A DNA stretch of 64,000 bases from Scylla paramamosain (taxonomy: Eukaryota; Arthropoda; Malacostraca; Decapoda; Portunidae): contig NC_087151.1 of the NCBI RefSeq assembly GCF_035594125.1, positions 13,662,501 through 13,726,500 on the forward strand. The letters run 5' to 3'. The notes under the pieces are model-generated. The model did no database searches. It was not told where the DNA came from and was given only the letters and a program-made list of their open reading frames with translations. Both the position numbers and the translations under genes were made by a program. Below, one piece after another: positions 16,467 through 28,127 of this stretch; within the stretch, counting starts at the first letter, position 1, and each line of letters starts with the position of its first letter.

Positions 16467-16514
<48 letters not shown>

Positions 16515-16615
16515 GTTATTACTATTATAATTATTATTATTATTATCATTAATCTGTACAGTCGCTGCTCCAAACCAATCTCTGTGATATTTTAGCATGA
16601 CACGTATATATAACG
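14792..16615. other. Noncoding: MRPL11 3' UTR and downstream spacer
   Basis: An ATTAAA-type signal lies near 14872 and is a possible polyadenylation site for MRPL11. A short open segment at 15606-15668 is bounded by CAG and GTAAGT and could be an orphan exon (see findings). (TTA)n lies at 16466-16545. ATGGCAAAAAAG followed by GTACGT near 16380 could be a minimal first exon, but has no other support. Confidence 0.4.
16466..16545. repeat. (TTA)n microsatellite
   Basis: About 25 TTA units with a few substitutions. It gives false poly-Asn/poly-Ile frames. Confidence 0.93.
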
Positions 16616-16750
16616 CAGTGATTCTCAAACTGTGCGCCGCGTAATTTTCAAGGATAGGTATACATTATACTGACTGTGGAGTTGGTGCACCGTCATAGTC
16701 TAAGATATATGATTGGTGCGCCACTAAGCAATGAAGTCTGAGAACCTTTG
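16616..16750. mobile_element. hAT-type MITE with 8-bp target duplication
   Basis: A 135-bp element beginning CAGTGATTCTCAAACTGTG. It ends with an imperfect inverted copy (reading back from 16750: CAAAGGTTCTCAGACTT). It is flanked by ATATAACG (16608-16615) and ATATAATG (16751-16758), an 8-bp target-site duplication with one mismatch, the length expected for hAT transposition. The interior has no coding capacity and contains GTGCGCC / GGTGCGCC motifs near both ends. Confidence 0.85.
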
Positions 16751-17061
16751 ATATAATGTCATGAAGTCATAATTTTGGTGAGCTCTCTGATTTACGACGT
16801 TCACGGTAATTGGATAAAAGTAAAGATGCCTTCCAGATCCTAAGTTCATAACCGGTGTGTTCACTGCCGTTCCTTTCGCACACTGTCTGAGCCTCCTGCT
16901 GGTCCTGACTGTTTTAATACGTCAAAAAATACAGTTTCTGAAATATGTAATTTCTACCAGCCTTGCATAAGGAAATGTCAAGAAATACAGGGCAACAAAT
17001 TTTCAGAGATTAATTAGGAATTTCCTAAAAAATTGGTGCTTTTATAATATATTTTCCCGGC

Positions 17062-17065
<4 letters not shown>

Positions 17066-17147
<82 letters not shown>
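17066..17147. repeat. (GA)n microsatellite
   Basis: About 41 GA units. Confidence 0.95.
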
Positions 17148-17150
<3 letters not shown>

Positions 17151-17897
17151 ACTTCGCTAACCCTCACCTCACCTGCCACGTTGCATCAGCCATACCCATA
17201 GAGATATAATTAAACCTCCTTAGCCATACCCCTTCAATCCTGACCACCGCCATGCGTTATTCTGGATGTGACCTTGGCCTTCTGAATTTTTCCCCCAAGT
17301 AGCCTACACTGAAAATGCAAAAAAACTTTTCGATATGTGCGTTCGGTGTAGACTAGTTCTGGATGCCGAGAACTGAGTCCTATGGGAAGCCTGCTAGGCT
17401 CCATTAACCCAAAAGCTGTCAGAATGAGTCACCAACCGAAAAAAAAAAAAAAGTATACGTGGAGTCAGAGAGTGCTTAGGAACGCTTTCCTTGACTAATG
17501 GTTATCATGACTTGGGTGTGGAAATTCATGAAAGCTTATTATTTGTATGATTTTCTTATGTATTTATTAAGTGAACTTGTGTTGGCCGACGAAGGAATCT
17601 GTGGGCCAGTCTCTTCAGGGGAAGAGAGAGAAGATTGATGGCGAAGGAAAAACAAATTGATGAGGTCAAGTTTGCAAGAGGAAATACAATGTTGGGGGAA
17701 TCCTTCTGGGACCGTGGGTGTTTGGTGGAGTGTATCGTGAAACGCTAATCGCTTCATGGTATCCTTGTTGAAGCTGAACAGGAGCACCTCTAGAAATAAA
17801 GGAGGCAACTGAACCGGGAACCACTATAATTTCAGACTGCTGGAATGTGTAGAGCTGCCTACACGATGAAGGTTATCAGCACCTGACTGTTAATCAT

Positions 17898-17930
<33 letters not shown>

Positions 17931-19732
17931 GTTACTACTACATACCACCACCACCACTAGCTACAATACTATCTCCACTAATAGGAATGCGAGTACATTT
18001 CAAACAATCTGATTATTATATCTTTGAGGTTAATTAGGCTACACCAGCTATGCACAATACTATAAACTATTTTGCTGCAATAGTTTACTATATATTATAT
18101 AGTAAACTAATGCAACAAAATAAAGTCAACAGATGTAATGTTACGGTTAATATAGTATGTATTTATGTACTTATTTATGTATACTCGTATGTAGGTAGTG
18201 TAATTATATTTTCAGTGCTATAATTATATTTTCAGTGTTAGTGACCGCTATCTCCACAAATGACAAAGTTAATGTTCCAGTAACGAGCGAACGAGTAAGG
18301 AAGGCAAGGTATTTTACTGCCTGTGTGTTAGTACGTGTCGCTGCCCTCAGTCCACTGCCCAGTCATTCCTTCTCTTCCCGGCTCAGACGACGGACTTGTG
18401 TGGGGGATCACAGATCGGTAGAAAAAGCCGGCAGAAAAAGTATGTAATACCATTATTGTGTATGTCCCTTTAAGTTGTTGGGTCATGTGCTTAGAGAGGA
18501 AGGTCTCGAAAGGAATTGCTTCCTGAGAAGAGTGAAGAGAATGATTGATAAAAAAAAAAAAAACGTGGCTCCGTGTGATAAAAAAAGAGGGCTCCGTAGA
18601 AGAGTGGAGAGGAGAGAGAGGACGTCAGAGTGAAATTCCGACAGGAAGGTACGGGTAGAAGACACTGCACAGTGTGCACTCTCATCCACAATTTCTAGCC
18701 CATCCAGGACAAGGCGGAGGATCAAAAGTGGGCCTTATTAGATGCAGACCCACTCTGGGTATCACGAGGCAACACATGCATACTCAGCTATCACCTAGGC
18801 AGAACACGCATACTCGAACATACTGATTATGAACCCTCGTTGTTGAGGGAATCATATAATACTATTGAATATAACACAATCACAAGAATCACATCGATGC
18901 TGTTTACATTTAGATGGTACGTACCTGAAAACTGTAGCCTGATTATGCATTTAGTATTGGACATGATTCACTCAACAGCGAAACAGGCAAATGGCTCATA
19001 AGGAGTGTTCGAACATGTGTTGCTTCGTGACAGCCAGTGTGGGCCTGCCAATAGAGTACACTTTTCTGTTAGTCTTGCGTCCAGAAAGGCCTCACACTTC
19101 TGAACGTTCGCCACGTCCTGGATGGGCTAGAGATTGTGGACTGTGAGTGTACATAGCGGAAGTTGAGGATGGCTGAGGGAAGAGTGGAAGTCCGTGATTA
19201 ATGACGTCACAAGACTGGCACCTCGGTAACGGTAATGTCTATTGTTTTCACTGCTGTCACACTGTTGTTGAACTGCTCCTTAATCACAAACTACTCATTT
19301 TGCTTGTTCTGCAGGCAACTCTTGATTTATTATACCGTTTAAACATTGGACTCTTTTTCTTTCAGTCCATCTTTATCGTAGGTTCATATTAAGATTATGT
19401 ACAGTGCTTTTAGTGTTGTGAATTGCTGTATATCCCGTTGAGAGGGTTGTATCATTAACGTCACTAATATCAAAGCGAACACGACCTATAACTCCTACGT
19501 GTAACCTTTAAAATTCATGGGCTTCACAAATGTATAACGTTTATCACAAGAAGTATACGGGTTTATCTACCAGGAGTTAACCCGAGTGAGACTGTTGAGA
19601 TTCTACACTCTACAGTAATGCCACACGCTGTCCTGTGTCTCGACAAAATTACTTGCTAGACAGGAGGAAGAGGAAGAAAGGGAAAGTTATTCAGTGATAA
19701 ACTATCATTAATAATTGGGTTGTTAGGATAGC

Positions 19733-19808
<76 letters not shown>

Positions 19809-19829
19809 ATACTACTACTACTGCTACTA

Positions 19830-19886
<57 letters not shown>
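19733..19886. repeat. Two (CT)n blocks with an ACT spacer
   Basis: (CT)n at 19733-19806 and 19831-19886, separated by TACTACTACTGCTACTAC-type sequence. A further ACT-rich run follows to about 19930. Confidence 0.93.
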
Positions 19887-19889
<3 letters not shown>

Positions 19890-20113
19890 TTTTATACTAC
19901 TACTACTACTATTACTACTACTACTACTAAGCTAATGCTGACGTTGGGCTGTATCACGTTACTAATTATAACTGCTGCTGCTGCTGCATTTACCACTACG
20001 ACCACCACTGCTATTACTACTACTACCACTACGTACTCGTACTTCCATTCAACTGCGCACACTCCTACCACTAGTACAAGTATGCAAATGAACTTCAAAT
20101 GACTAGCTTTTAG

Positions 20114-20240
<127 letters not shown>

Positions 20241-20531
20241 ACCCGTTTTCTCCATACCCTCTCCCTCCCTCCATACGTACTATGGAGGGTTTTTAAGAGG
20301 ATCTTTAAATCTTTAATTTCTGCGATCAGGGACGAGTCCCAGGACTCTATTCCTAAGTCATATGAAATCGGTAAGTGTGCGAAAATATTTTTTATACTTG
20401 AAAAATAATTTCCTTCCTTTCCTCCCCTTTCCCTGTCCTTCCCTCCTTCCCTTCCCTTTACCTGCCCTCCTCTCATTTCCCTCCTTCCCTCTCCTTTACC
20501 TGCCTTCCTCTCCCTTCCCTCCGTCCATCCA

Positions 20532-20535
<4 letters not shown>

Positions 20536-20623
<88 letters not shown>
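20536..20623. repeat. (CT)n microsatellite
   Basis: About 44 CT units immediately before the LINE fragment at 20632. Confidence 0.96.
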
Positions 20624-20625
<2 letters not shown>

Positions 20626-20631
20626 AAACAA

Positions 20632-21303
20632 AAGCCATGGCAAAGACGCGCCACACACCCTTGACCCAATTCATACTTCAGAGTCACTATATCGACTCGG
20701 TAGCCACGCATTGCTACCTCGGCGAGGTTGTGAGTCGCAACGGCAGCTGCAAGGCAGAGATACAATACCTGAAGGACAAGTGCCGTGCTCGCAACCGAAT
20801 ACTCAAGGCACTGTCTTGGGGAGGTATGTGGGTGTCCAGTAACGTGATTCTGGCCACATATAAAGGTCCTGGTGAGCTCTTTAATTGATTACGCAAGCCT
20901 GGTGCTTCTCACCTTGTCTAAAGGGGACGCAAAAGCCCTGGAAACCGTCCAGAATGAAGAGTTGAGGACCGTGTTTGGCGTGCCACACTGGACGAAAACA
21001 GACAAATTACGGGCAGAGGTGCACATCCCATCGCTCGCAGAAAGGGTAAAATATACCATGGCCAACCTCCTACTTAAAACATCTCTGATGCATGACCATC
21101 CAGACCACGTCCTCATGGCTCTTCATCGCTACCACGAAGGAACGCGAGGCCTAGGGAAGTGGATCAACAAGACCGAGCAACTTTCAGGAGCTTGTTCTCG
21201 TGGGAAGATTAGAGGACCGCTGCCGCGCCAGCAGTGGGACGCGCCAGTCCCCCATGGTCACAGATGCCAATGCGGCTTATTATCAAGCCACCGCGATACA
21301 TGA
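20632..21303 (+). pseudogene. LINE ORF2 C-terminal fragment (third family)
   Basis: Two overlapping frames encode a degenerate reverse-transcriptase thumb/connection region: HYIDSVATHCYLGEVVSRNG and QYLKDKCRARNRILKALSW in the first, SLIDYASLVLLTLSKGDAKA and RVKYTMANLLLKTSLMH in the second. The Y-LG-x-L and K-R-L-LK-L pattern is that of the post-palm region of LINE pol proteins. A frame shift occurs near 20875. The fragment is bounded on both sides by microsatellites ((CT)n left; (CA)n/(GA)n right) and differs from LINE families A and B. Confidence 0.65.
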
Positions 21304-21315
21304 AGCAGGAATGCG

Positions 21316-21569
<254 letters not shown>

Positions 21570-21689
21570 CACGCGGATTTAGATATGGTGGTAGTACTGC
21601 ACAGCTACAGCGCAGCATCATACCAGATGTGAGGACAAAACATACAAGCATCATACCAGATATGAGGACAAAACATACACTCTATTAGG

Positions 21690-22060
21690 GATTTTAGCAC
21701 ACACACTCTTCCTGTTATTCATCAATGATCTTCTAAACCAAGCTTCTTCTCCTATCCACTTCTACGCAGATGATACCACCCTGCATTTTTCCACGTCTTT
21801 TAATAGAGTTCCAACCCATCAGGAAGTAAAACAGCTCATGCAGGGAAGCTGCAGTAAAATTTCTGATTGGGGCAGAGCAAACTTAGTATTGTTCAATGCC
21901 TCATCTTGACACAACCTTGCAGACAACTATTCTTTCATCTATCAACTCGACACAACCTTCCAGACAACTATCACCTCTTCTTCAATGACACTCAACTGTC
22001 ACTCTCTTCTACACTGAACATCCTCGGTCTCTCCTTTATTTATAATCTGAACTGGAAACT
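21690..22060 (+). pseudogene. Jockey-like LINE (family A) fragment with YADD motif
   Basis: Encodes LFINDLLNQASSPIHFYADD and TTLHFSTSF, i.e. the RT catalytic YADD, then ISDWGRANLVLFNAS. A duplicated piece follows (CATCTATCAACTCGACACAACCTTCCAG-like text appears twice between 21900 and 21970). The 3' part is cut off by the GT/CA-rich block at about 22060. Confidence 0.82.
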
Positions 22061-22454
22061 GCGTGACTGTGTGCGTGCGCGTGCGTGCGTTTGTGCGCCC
22101 GGGCGCATAGTGTGTCGACAGGCGCATAGTGTGCGTGTGTGTGCGCGCGCGCGCATACATAGACGTGTGCGCACACACGCAAGCGCGCGCGCGTGCACAC
22201 ACGAAAGCGCGCGCGCGTGCATACACACACACACACACAGACAGACACACACACAGACACACACACACACACACTCGTGCATACAAATAAACATACGAGC
22301 GCTCGCACATACACAGACACGCGCGCAAGTACACACACACAAACACGCTCGCGCGCTTACATGCACACGCACATGCGCGAGTGTGCGTTCGCGTGTATGT
22401 GTGTGTGTTTGCGCATGCTCAGGTGTGAGTGTTTTCACATGCTCAAGTGTGTGT

Positions 22455-22499
<45 letters not shown>

Positions 22500-22600
22500 T
22501 GTGTGCGCGCGGGCGTATAATGAGTGCGCGAGCGCGTTTGCCTGTGTGCGCGCGCGCGCGTGAGCACACACAAGTGTACGCACGCACGCGCACACCATTT
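22061..22600. repeat. Alternating purine-pyrimidine (GT/CA/CG) block
   Basis: Complex GT-, CA- and CG-dinucleotide mosaic with several GCGCGCGCG runs and mixed (CA)n/(GT)n arms. Frames on both strands are open only because of composition (His/Thr/Ala/Cys/Val repeats) and are not genes. Confidence 0.9.
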
Positions 22601-22728
22601 TTTTTCATAACTATAATGAAACAATTTTTTTTCCCCCATAATTTTTCCTTTTAAAATAAGTGCGTTTTGTGAAGAGGTGCGTCTAACACGTCAGCAAATA
22701 TGTATAATAGGTTTTTGTGGTGGTATTA

Positions 22729-22731
<3 letters not shown>

Positions 22732-22792
<61 letters not shown>
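22732..22792. repeat. (CT)n microsatellite
   Basis: About 30 CT units. The surrounding 22601-23080 holds nothing else recognisable. Confidence 0.95.
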
Positions 22793-22794
<2 letters not shown>

Positions 22795-23084
22795 ATAGCT
22801 ATACTCTCAATATTTTAACTAGTACAAAGTATTACTTTCAAAAAAGACATTTGTGGTCCTAACTATGGTATTTAATATAGTTACAGTTATACACTACACA
22901 ATTACAAATGTAATGTAAAGTATAAGAAAGCACGGCTAATCTACTGTTTATATGTGTATAGTCCCTTTATACCTCCAAGGTTTCGCTGTTAGTGTCCGCT
23001 CTCAGGGTGGGATGGTGTAGGTGCTGTCTGCAGCACATCCCTTCCCTTCTCAGACATCAGGCATGTGTATGTGAGTGTGTGTGG

Positions 23085-23685
23085 GGGGGGGGAGGGGATC
23101 CCTCCTATTGTTCTCCGAAAATGCACCTCCATGTTTGCACCTTGCTTAGTCATACTCTTTCAACTCTGTCAGCATGTACCCTTCCTTCTTTCTGGAAGTT
23201 TACCTATATTCAGCCTGTTCCTAAAAAGGGTGACTGTTCTAATCCGTCAAACTACCATTCTATTGCTTTAATTTCCTGCTTATCTAAAGTTTTTGAATCT
23301 ATCCTCAACAGGAAGATTCTTAAACATTATCACTTCACAACCTTCTATCTGATCACCATTATGGGTTCCGTCAAGGCTGCTCTTCTGGTGATCTTCTGGC
23401 TTTCCTTACTGAGTTTTGGTCATCCTATCCTAGAGATTTTGGTGAAACTTTTGCTGTTGCCTTAGACATATCAAAAGCTTTTGATAGTCTGGCACAAAGC
23501 TTTGATTTCCAAATTACCCTCCTATGGCTTCTATCCTTCTCTCTGTAACTTCATCTCAGGTTTCCTTTCTGACCGTTCTATTGCAGCTGTGGTGGATGGT
23601 CACTGTTCTTCTCCTAAATCTATTAAGTGGTGTTCCTCAGGGATCTGTCCTGTCACCTACTCTCTTCCTATTACACTATGCTGCA
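23085..23685 (+). pseudogene. Jockey-like LINE (family A), RT fragment
   Basis: Frame-shifted RT. It reads PPIVLRKCTSMFAPCLV, PVPKKGDCSNPSNYHSIALI (the P-K-G-D and Y-R-P-I-x-L region) and SCLSKVFESILNRKI. Later frames give the SKAFD region, AVVDGHCSSPKS-type sequence and GVPQGSVLSPTLFLL. The 3' end stops abruptly at about 23685, where an unrelated repeat begins. Confidence 0.83.
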
Positions 23686-23689
23686 AAAT

Positions 23690-26035
23690 TTCACTTTTGG
23701 CTTGTCCTTGACCCCAAACTATAATTTTCCAGTTATTTCCATCTAAACAAAATAGAAAGTAAGTCATTTTAATCCGAAAACTTTGCCTTTGTGGTTAGAA
23801 CAATGAATTTACATTTTTGCCTTATTTCATTATAGTATGGGTTAGTATTGGCTTTTATGTCAGGTAAAGAGACCTTTGCAAAATCTCAATTGTTTATCTA
23901 ATTGCTTTTGAAATGTTGCAAATAAATTAAAACAATGAAAGAAAGAATATAAAGTATTCTAAGGATTTTTTAAAAATTTGATAAGATTATTCTTGAACTG
24001 ACCAGATATAGCAAGAAATTTCTCATTTAGAAAAATTTGCTCACATTTCAGGAGTTTTTTCAAATCCTCCAGAATGTTCTACCAGACACTTTCAGAAGTT
24101 TCTACAACATTTTAAAACATTCTATTCAATGTATACATTTCCCGAGTATTCTAGAACTTTCTAGAATACAATAGAAATATGTAGAAATATCAAGAATTTT
24201 CTAGTATGATTCAGAATATTTTAGAAAGATTGTGAATGTTCTGGAAAACATTTTAGAAAGACTAAGAATATTTTAGAGTACTGTTTGACAATATAAAATT
24301 AGGGGCTTGCAGACCACCAATCAGTTCTGCTTTGGCTGCCTGAGAAGACACATCACAAGAGATGAAATGGCATCAAGAGGCTGCAACCATTCTCCAGATG
24401 CATTCTGCTACATATGTGGTCAATTCATTGAGACAAGAGCAAAGAAGTTTTCTGTGACAGAATCTGGAAAAATGTGTTAAGCTTACAAAGCACATTTTGT
24501 TGTGCCAGTCTGGACCGAAACAAGACCTGGGCACTTCATATTGCTTGTGAGCACTATAAGAGAACACTAGAAGGTAAAATATCTGTTAGTTTTCAAGAGT
24601 AAAATCCAGTTAAGAATTAAGAGTGAAAATAAAATAAGTTTAACAGAAACTCGTACTGTTCTTTTACAGGATGTTATAGAAGGGAAAACAGAGCCATGAA
24701 ATTTGCTATTCCTAGAATATGGTGTGAACCTACTGATCACTCAACTGGCTGCTTTTTCTGCGTGGTGGATCCTTCCAAACGCCAATCGTGAAAAAATACA
24801 CTTGCTGTTTTCTATCCATACGTTCCATCTTCCATTGCACCAGCCTTCCTGTACCAGCTCCTCCAGAAAGAAGCAGCAGCAAGTCAGCTGAGCTGAACAT
24901 AGATGAAGATTGACATCACAGATACAGTTGTAGTTAGAAGGAATCCTTACTACTAAAACCAGAGACCTCAGTGACATCAAGAGATCTTGGTTTGATAAAG
25001 TCAAATGGTGAGCTTTTGATTTCAAGGTTGAAGGAATGGGATTTACTTAATGACAACGTGCAAGTGACCAGCCAAAGAAAACATCACAAACATTTCTCCA
25101 GCTTCTTTGCAAAGGACAGGCAATGCTAACGCAGTGATGTATCAGGCTTGTTTGATGCTATTGAAATTATTTGCAATGCAGATGAATGGAGACTCTTCAT
25201 TGACAGCTCCTCTAAAAGCCTGAAAGCTGTACTTCTGCACAATGGAAACAAGTATCCATCTCTGCCTCTTACTTATTCTGTGCATTTTAAGGAGGACTAC
25301 AACAGTGTAAAGTTTCTACTGGAAACTTTGAACTACAACAAGTACGGCTGAGACGTTATTGGAGACTTCAAGATACTGGCTTTCTTGATGGGACTGCAAG
25401 GAGGTTTTACCAAGAATCCCTGTTTTCTCTGCCTTTGGGAGAGTAGAGACAGAACAGCACATTACCAGAGAAACCACTAGCCCCCAAGGATTGTCACTAC
25501 AGTGGGAGCACACAATATCAAACATGAGCCGTTGGTGAACCCTCAAAAAGTTTTGTTTCCTTCACTCACACATCAAACTGGGTCTCGTGAAACAGTTTGT
25601 TACAGCTCTTGCTTGACAAGGAGTCTGCTGCCTTCAGACTTCTTTCCTAAGCTTTCAGAGGCAAAGGTGAAAGGTGGTATCTTCAATGGATCACAAGTAA
25701 GGAAAACTATAGAGTGCTCAGAATTTCTACAGAAGCTCACAAAAAAGGAGAAAAAGCTTGGGAGTGTTTCATTGCTGAAGTACAGGGCTTTCTTGGCAGC
25801 AACAAAGGTGATAGCTATAAGGAACTGGTTGAAGCTTTAGTGAAAAGCTATGGTGAGATGTCCTGCAGAATATCCTTGGAGATCCATATCCTAGATGCTC
25901 ACCTCGACAACTTCAAAAAGAGTATGGGAGCAAGTTCAGAGAAACACGGGGAGCGCTTCCACCAAAATATAACGAACTTTGAACAGAGATATCAGGGATC
26001 CTTTAATGAAAACATGATGGGAGACTACATTTGGT
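23690..26035 (+). mobile_element. Unclassified transposon-like element, broken gene copy 1
   Basis: Plus-strand frames with many stops encode a protein type I recognise as a multicopy, unclassified family in arthropod genomes. It starts with a Cys motif (NHSPDAFCYICGQFI near 24380), then FAIPRIWCEPTDHSTGCFFC (about 24700), NADEWRLFIDSSSKSLKAVL and LHNGNKYPSLPLTYSVHFKE (about 25170-25290), FLMGLQGGFTKNPCFLCLW-like sequence, FPKLSEAKVKGGIFNGSQV and KSYGEMSCRISLEIHILDAH (about 25840-25900), and finally GERFHQNITNFEQRYQGSFN. Noncoding sequence at 23715-23800 resembles 37780-37890, which lies at the 3' end of a second, inverted copy. That fits terminal inverted repeats (inference). The right end is lost in a microsatellite. 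Function unknown; this copy is dead. Confidence 0.65.
24149..24166. promoter_or_regulatory. Perfect four-unit heat-shock-element-like sequence
   Basis: TTCtaGAActTTCtaGAA matches four alternating NGAAN units at exact 5-bp spacing. Several imperfect TTnnAGAA/TTCTAGnA motifs surround it from about 24060 to 24260. The run lies roughly 200 bp upstream of the first recognised coding block of the transposon-like gene. Pattern only; no functional evidence. Confidence 0.5.
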
Positions 26036-26039
26036 GGCT

Positions 26040-26040
26040 C

Positions 26041-26071
<31 letters not shown>

Positions 26072-26173
26072 CGCGCGCATGGGCATAGTTTGTGTGTGAG
26101 CGCATACGTAGGTGTTTGTGTGTACGCGCAGGCTCACAGATAGACGTACGCGCTCGAGCATACACACATGCAC

Positions 26174-26266
<93 letters not shown>

Positions 26267-26274
26267 CGCACGCG

Positions 26275-26325
<51 letters not shown>

Positions 26326-26380
26326 ACACACACACACACATGCGCGCGCATGCGAACAAATACACACGTATACGCGCGCG

Positions 26381-26430
<50 letters not shown>

Positions 26431-26487
26431 CACGCGCATGCGAACAAATACACGCGTATGCGCGCGCGCACGCACGCACGCACGCAC

Positions 26488-26530
<43 letters not shown>
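26040..26530. repeat. (GT)n - (GA)n - (CA)n compound low-complexity block
   Basis: (GT)n at 26040-26067, mixed GT/CG text, (GA)n at 26175-26264, then (CA)n interrupted by GCGCGC at 26278-26530. A CA/CG unit of about 110 bp including ATGCGAACAAATACACGCGTAT recurs at about 26340 and 26435. Long open frames across it are compositional. Confidence 0.93.
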
Positions 26531-26531
<1 letters not shown>

Positions 26532-26539
26532 ACACAAAA

Positions 26540-27640
26540 CTTCCAGTCCACAGTCACTCTATCACCCCCATCCCTAGCCTTATTTGTGAAGATTTTGTGT
26601 ATGACTGGGCCTACACCAAAATTTGTAATACCGTGGATATCAGACCGTTTGGAAATATTAAAGCCACCTACACCTCCCATTACCTGACCAGCTTCCTTGA
26701 ATTCATCCACAGCCACCTGGACAAGCGAAACACCTTTCTAGCTGTTGCTTTTGTGGACTTCAAAAAAGCCTTTGATCTTGTTGATCACACTGTTGTCATC
26801 GGCAAGGCAATAAGTCTGGGTCTCCCACCTAACCTGGTAGCGTGGCTAGCCGACTTCCTCACAGGGAGGCGTCAGGGCTCTGTCTCTTAATTTCCAACAG
26901 CTGACATGTGGGGTCCCCCAAGGGACCAAGATGGGTCCACTTTGCTTCCTCCTCCTCATCAATGACACCCTTACTGACACCCCCCATCGCTGGAAGTATG
27001 TGGACGACCAGTTTCCAACAAGAACCCGGACTACTCGCCACTGCAAGCAATTGTGGAGCGACTGCAGACGTGGACGGAGGAGAGCAGGATGACCATCAAC
27101 CACAGCAAAACTGTGGTGATGCATTTCTGTACCTCCTCTGTACCAGTGCCCCCTCCCCAGCTCACAGTGGGCCCTCACCCCCTCCAGGTGGTCTGATGTG
27201 ACAAGCTTCTCGGAGTCACGGTGGACGACCAGCTAACCTGGAAGCAGCATGTCGCCAGCACCGCAAGATCCGCTACCTACAGAGTGTACATGCTGCGCAG
27301 ACTCAGGTCGCTGGAGACGCCGACAGACGGCATAAAGGGGGTGTACCTCACCTTCATCCTCCCCAAACTCATGTAAGCCTCACCAGCGTGGTCCTCCTCC
27401 CTCACACATACTCAACAGCTACAGCTGGAGAGTGTGCAGAAAAGGGCGTGCAGGGTCATCCTTGGCCCTGCTACACCACCTATGATGAAGCCCTGACCAC
27501 CCTGAGTCTGTCCAGACTATCTATCCATCAGGCACTGAGAGGCTCTGGAAAAGTTTGCAAGGGGACTGCTGCATCATCCACGTCTCAGACACATGCTGCC
27601 GCCTGACGCGCCTCGCCCGGTTCGTGCCACCAGACGCGCG
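26540..27640 (+). pseudogene. LINE family B reverse transcriptase, broken copy
   Basis: The first part is open: SLICEDFVYDWAYTKICNT, FLAVAFVDFKKAFDLVDHTV (RT palm) and GLPPNLVAWLADFLTGRR. Frame changes follow near 26880; other frames then give GVPQGTKMGPLCFLLLINDT, KYVDDQF (catalytic YVDD), WKQHV...YRVYMLRRLRSLE-type and QLESVQKRA-type sequence. This is an L2/CR1-like non-LTR element. It ends in a GC/GT-rich stretch at about 27640. Confidence 0.85.
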
Positions 27641-27785
27641 CGCGCGTGTGTGTGTGTGTGTGTGTGCACGCCCACGTTCTCGCGTGCGTGTGTGCGCGCC
27701 CGCGCATGCGTGTGTGCTTGTGCGCGTTTATGTGTGCGTATGGGTGTGTGTGTGTGTGTGTAATAATAATACTAATAATAATAAT
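27641..27785. repeat. GT/CG-rich tract and (AAT)n
   Basis: Alternating GT/GC followed by ACTAATAATAATAA. It separates two LINE B fragments of opposite orientation. Confidence 0.88.
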
Positions 27786-28127
27786 AAACGGTTTATTATT
27801 TAGGCAGTTAACAAACTGAAAATGTACAGAGGGGGTGGGGAAATACTTAACATTAATCCTAAAGGTAAGTCTAATCTAGAAGGGACTATTGATTGATGGC
27901 TCGCACCATGGTGGGAATCACACTGAGTCTGTACCAGTCCGTGTGCGGCGCCTTTAGGGGCGTTATCTTGTGGTGTCTGGCGGCACAGACCGGGCGAGGC
28001 GCGTCAGGCGGCAGCATGTTTCTGAGATGTGGATGATGCAGTAGTCCCCTTCCAAACTGCTCCAGAGCCTCTCGGTGCCTGGTGGATAGTCTGGACAGAA
28101 TCAGGGTGGTCAGGGCAGTAGTTGGGA
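27780..28127 (-). pseudogene. LINE family B 3' end, inverted copy
   Basis: On the minus strand, 28127-27970 is nearly identical in content to the end of the plus-strand copy at 27480-27640: both encode a segment beginning DHP-SVQT and ending SSTSQ-HAAA. It continues into a 3' UTR (27969-27780) absent from the plus copy. The two copies therefore converge tail to tail. The 5' side of this copy is cut exactly at the palindrome beginning at 28128. Confidence 0.8.

Noticed and set aside
22040..22654. Long Cys/Val/His/Thr-rich frames on both strands
   Set aside because: Composition artefact of alternating GT/CA/CG sequence without stops.
26003..26716. 237-codon minus-strand frame and overlapping plus-strand frames over the GT/GA/CA block
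   Set aside because: Stop-free only because of dinucleotide repeats. The genuine coding signal on the plus strand starts after 26540 and is LINE derived.
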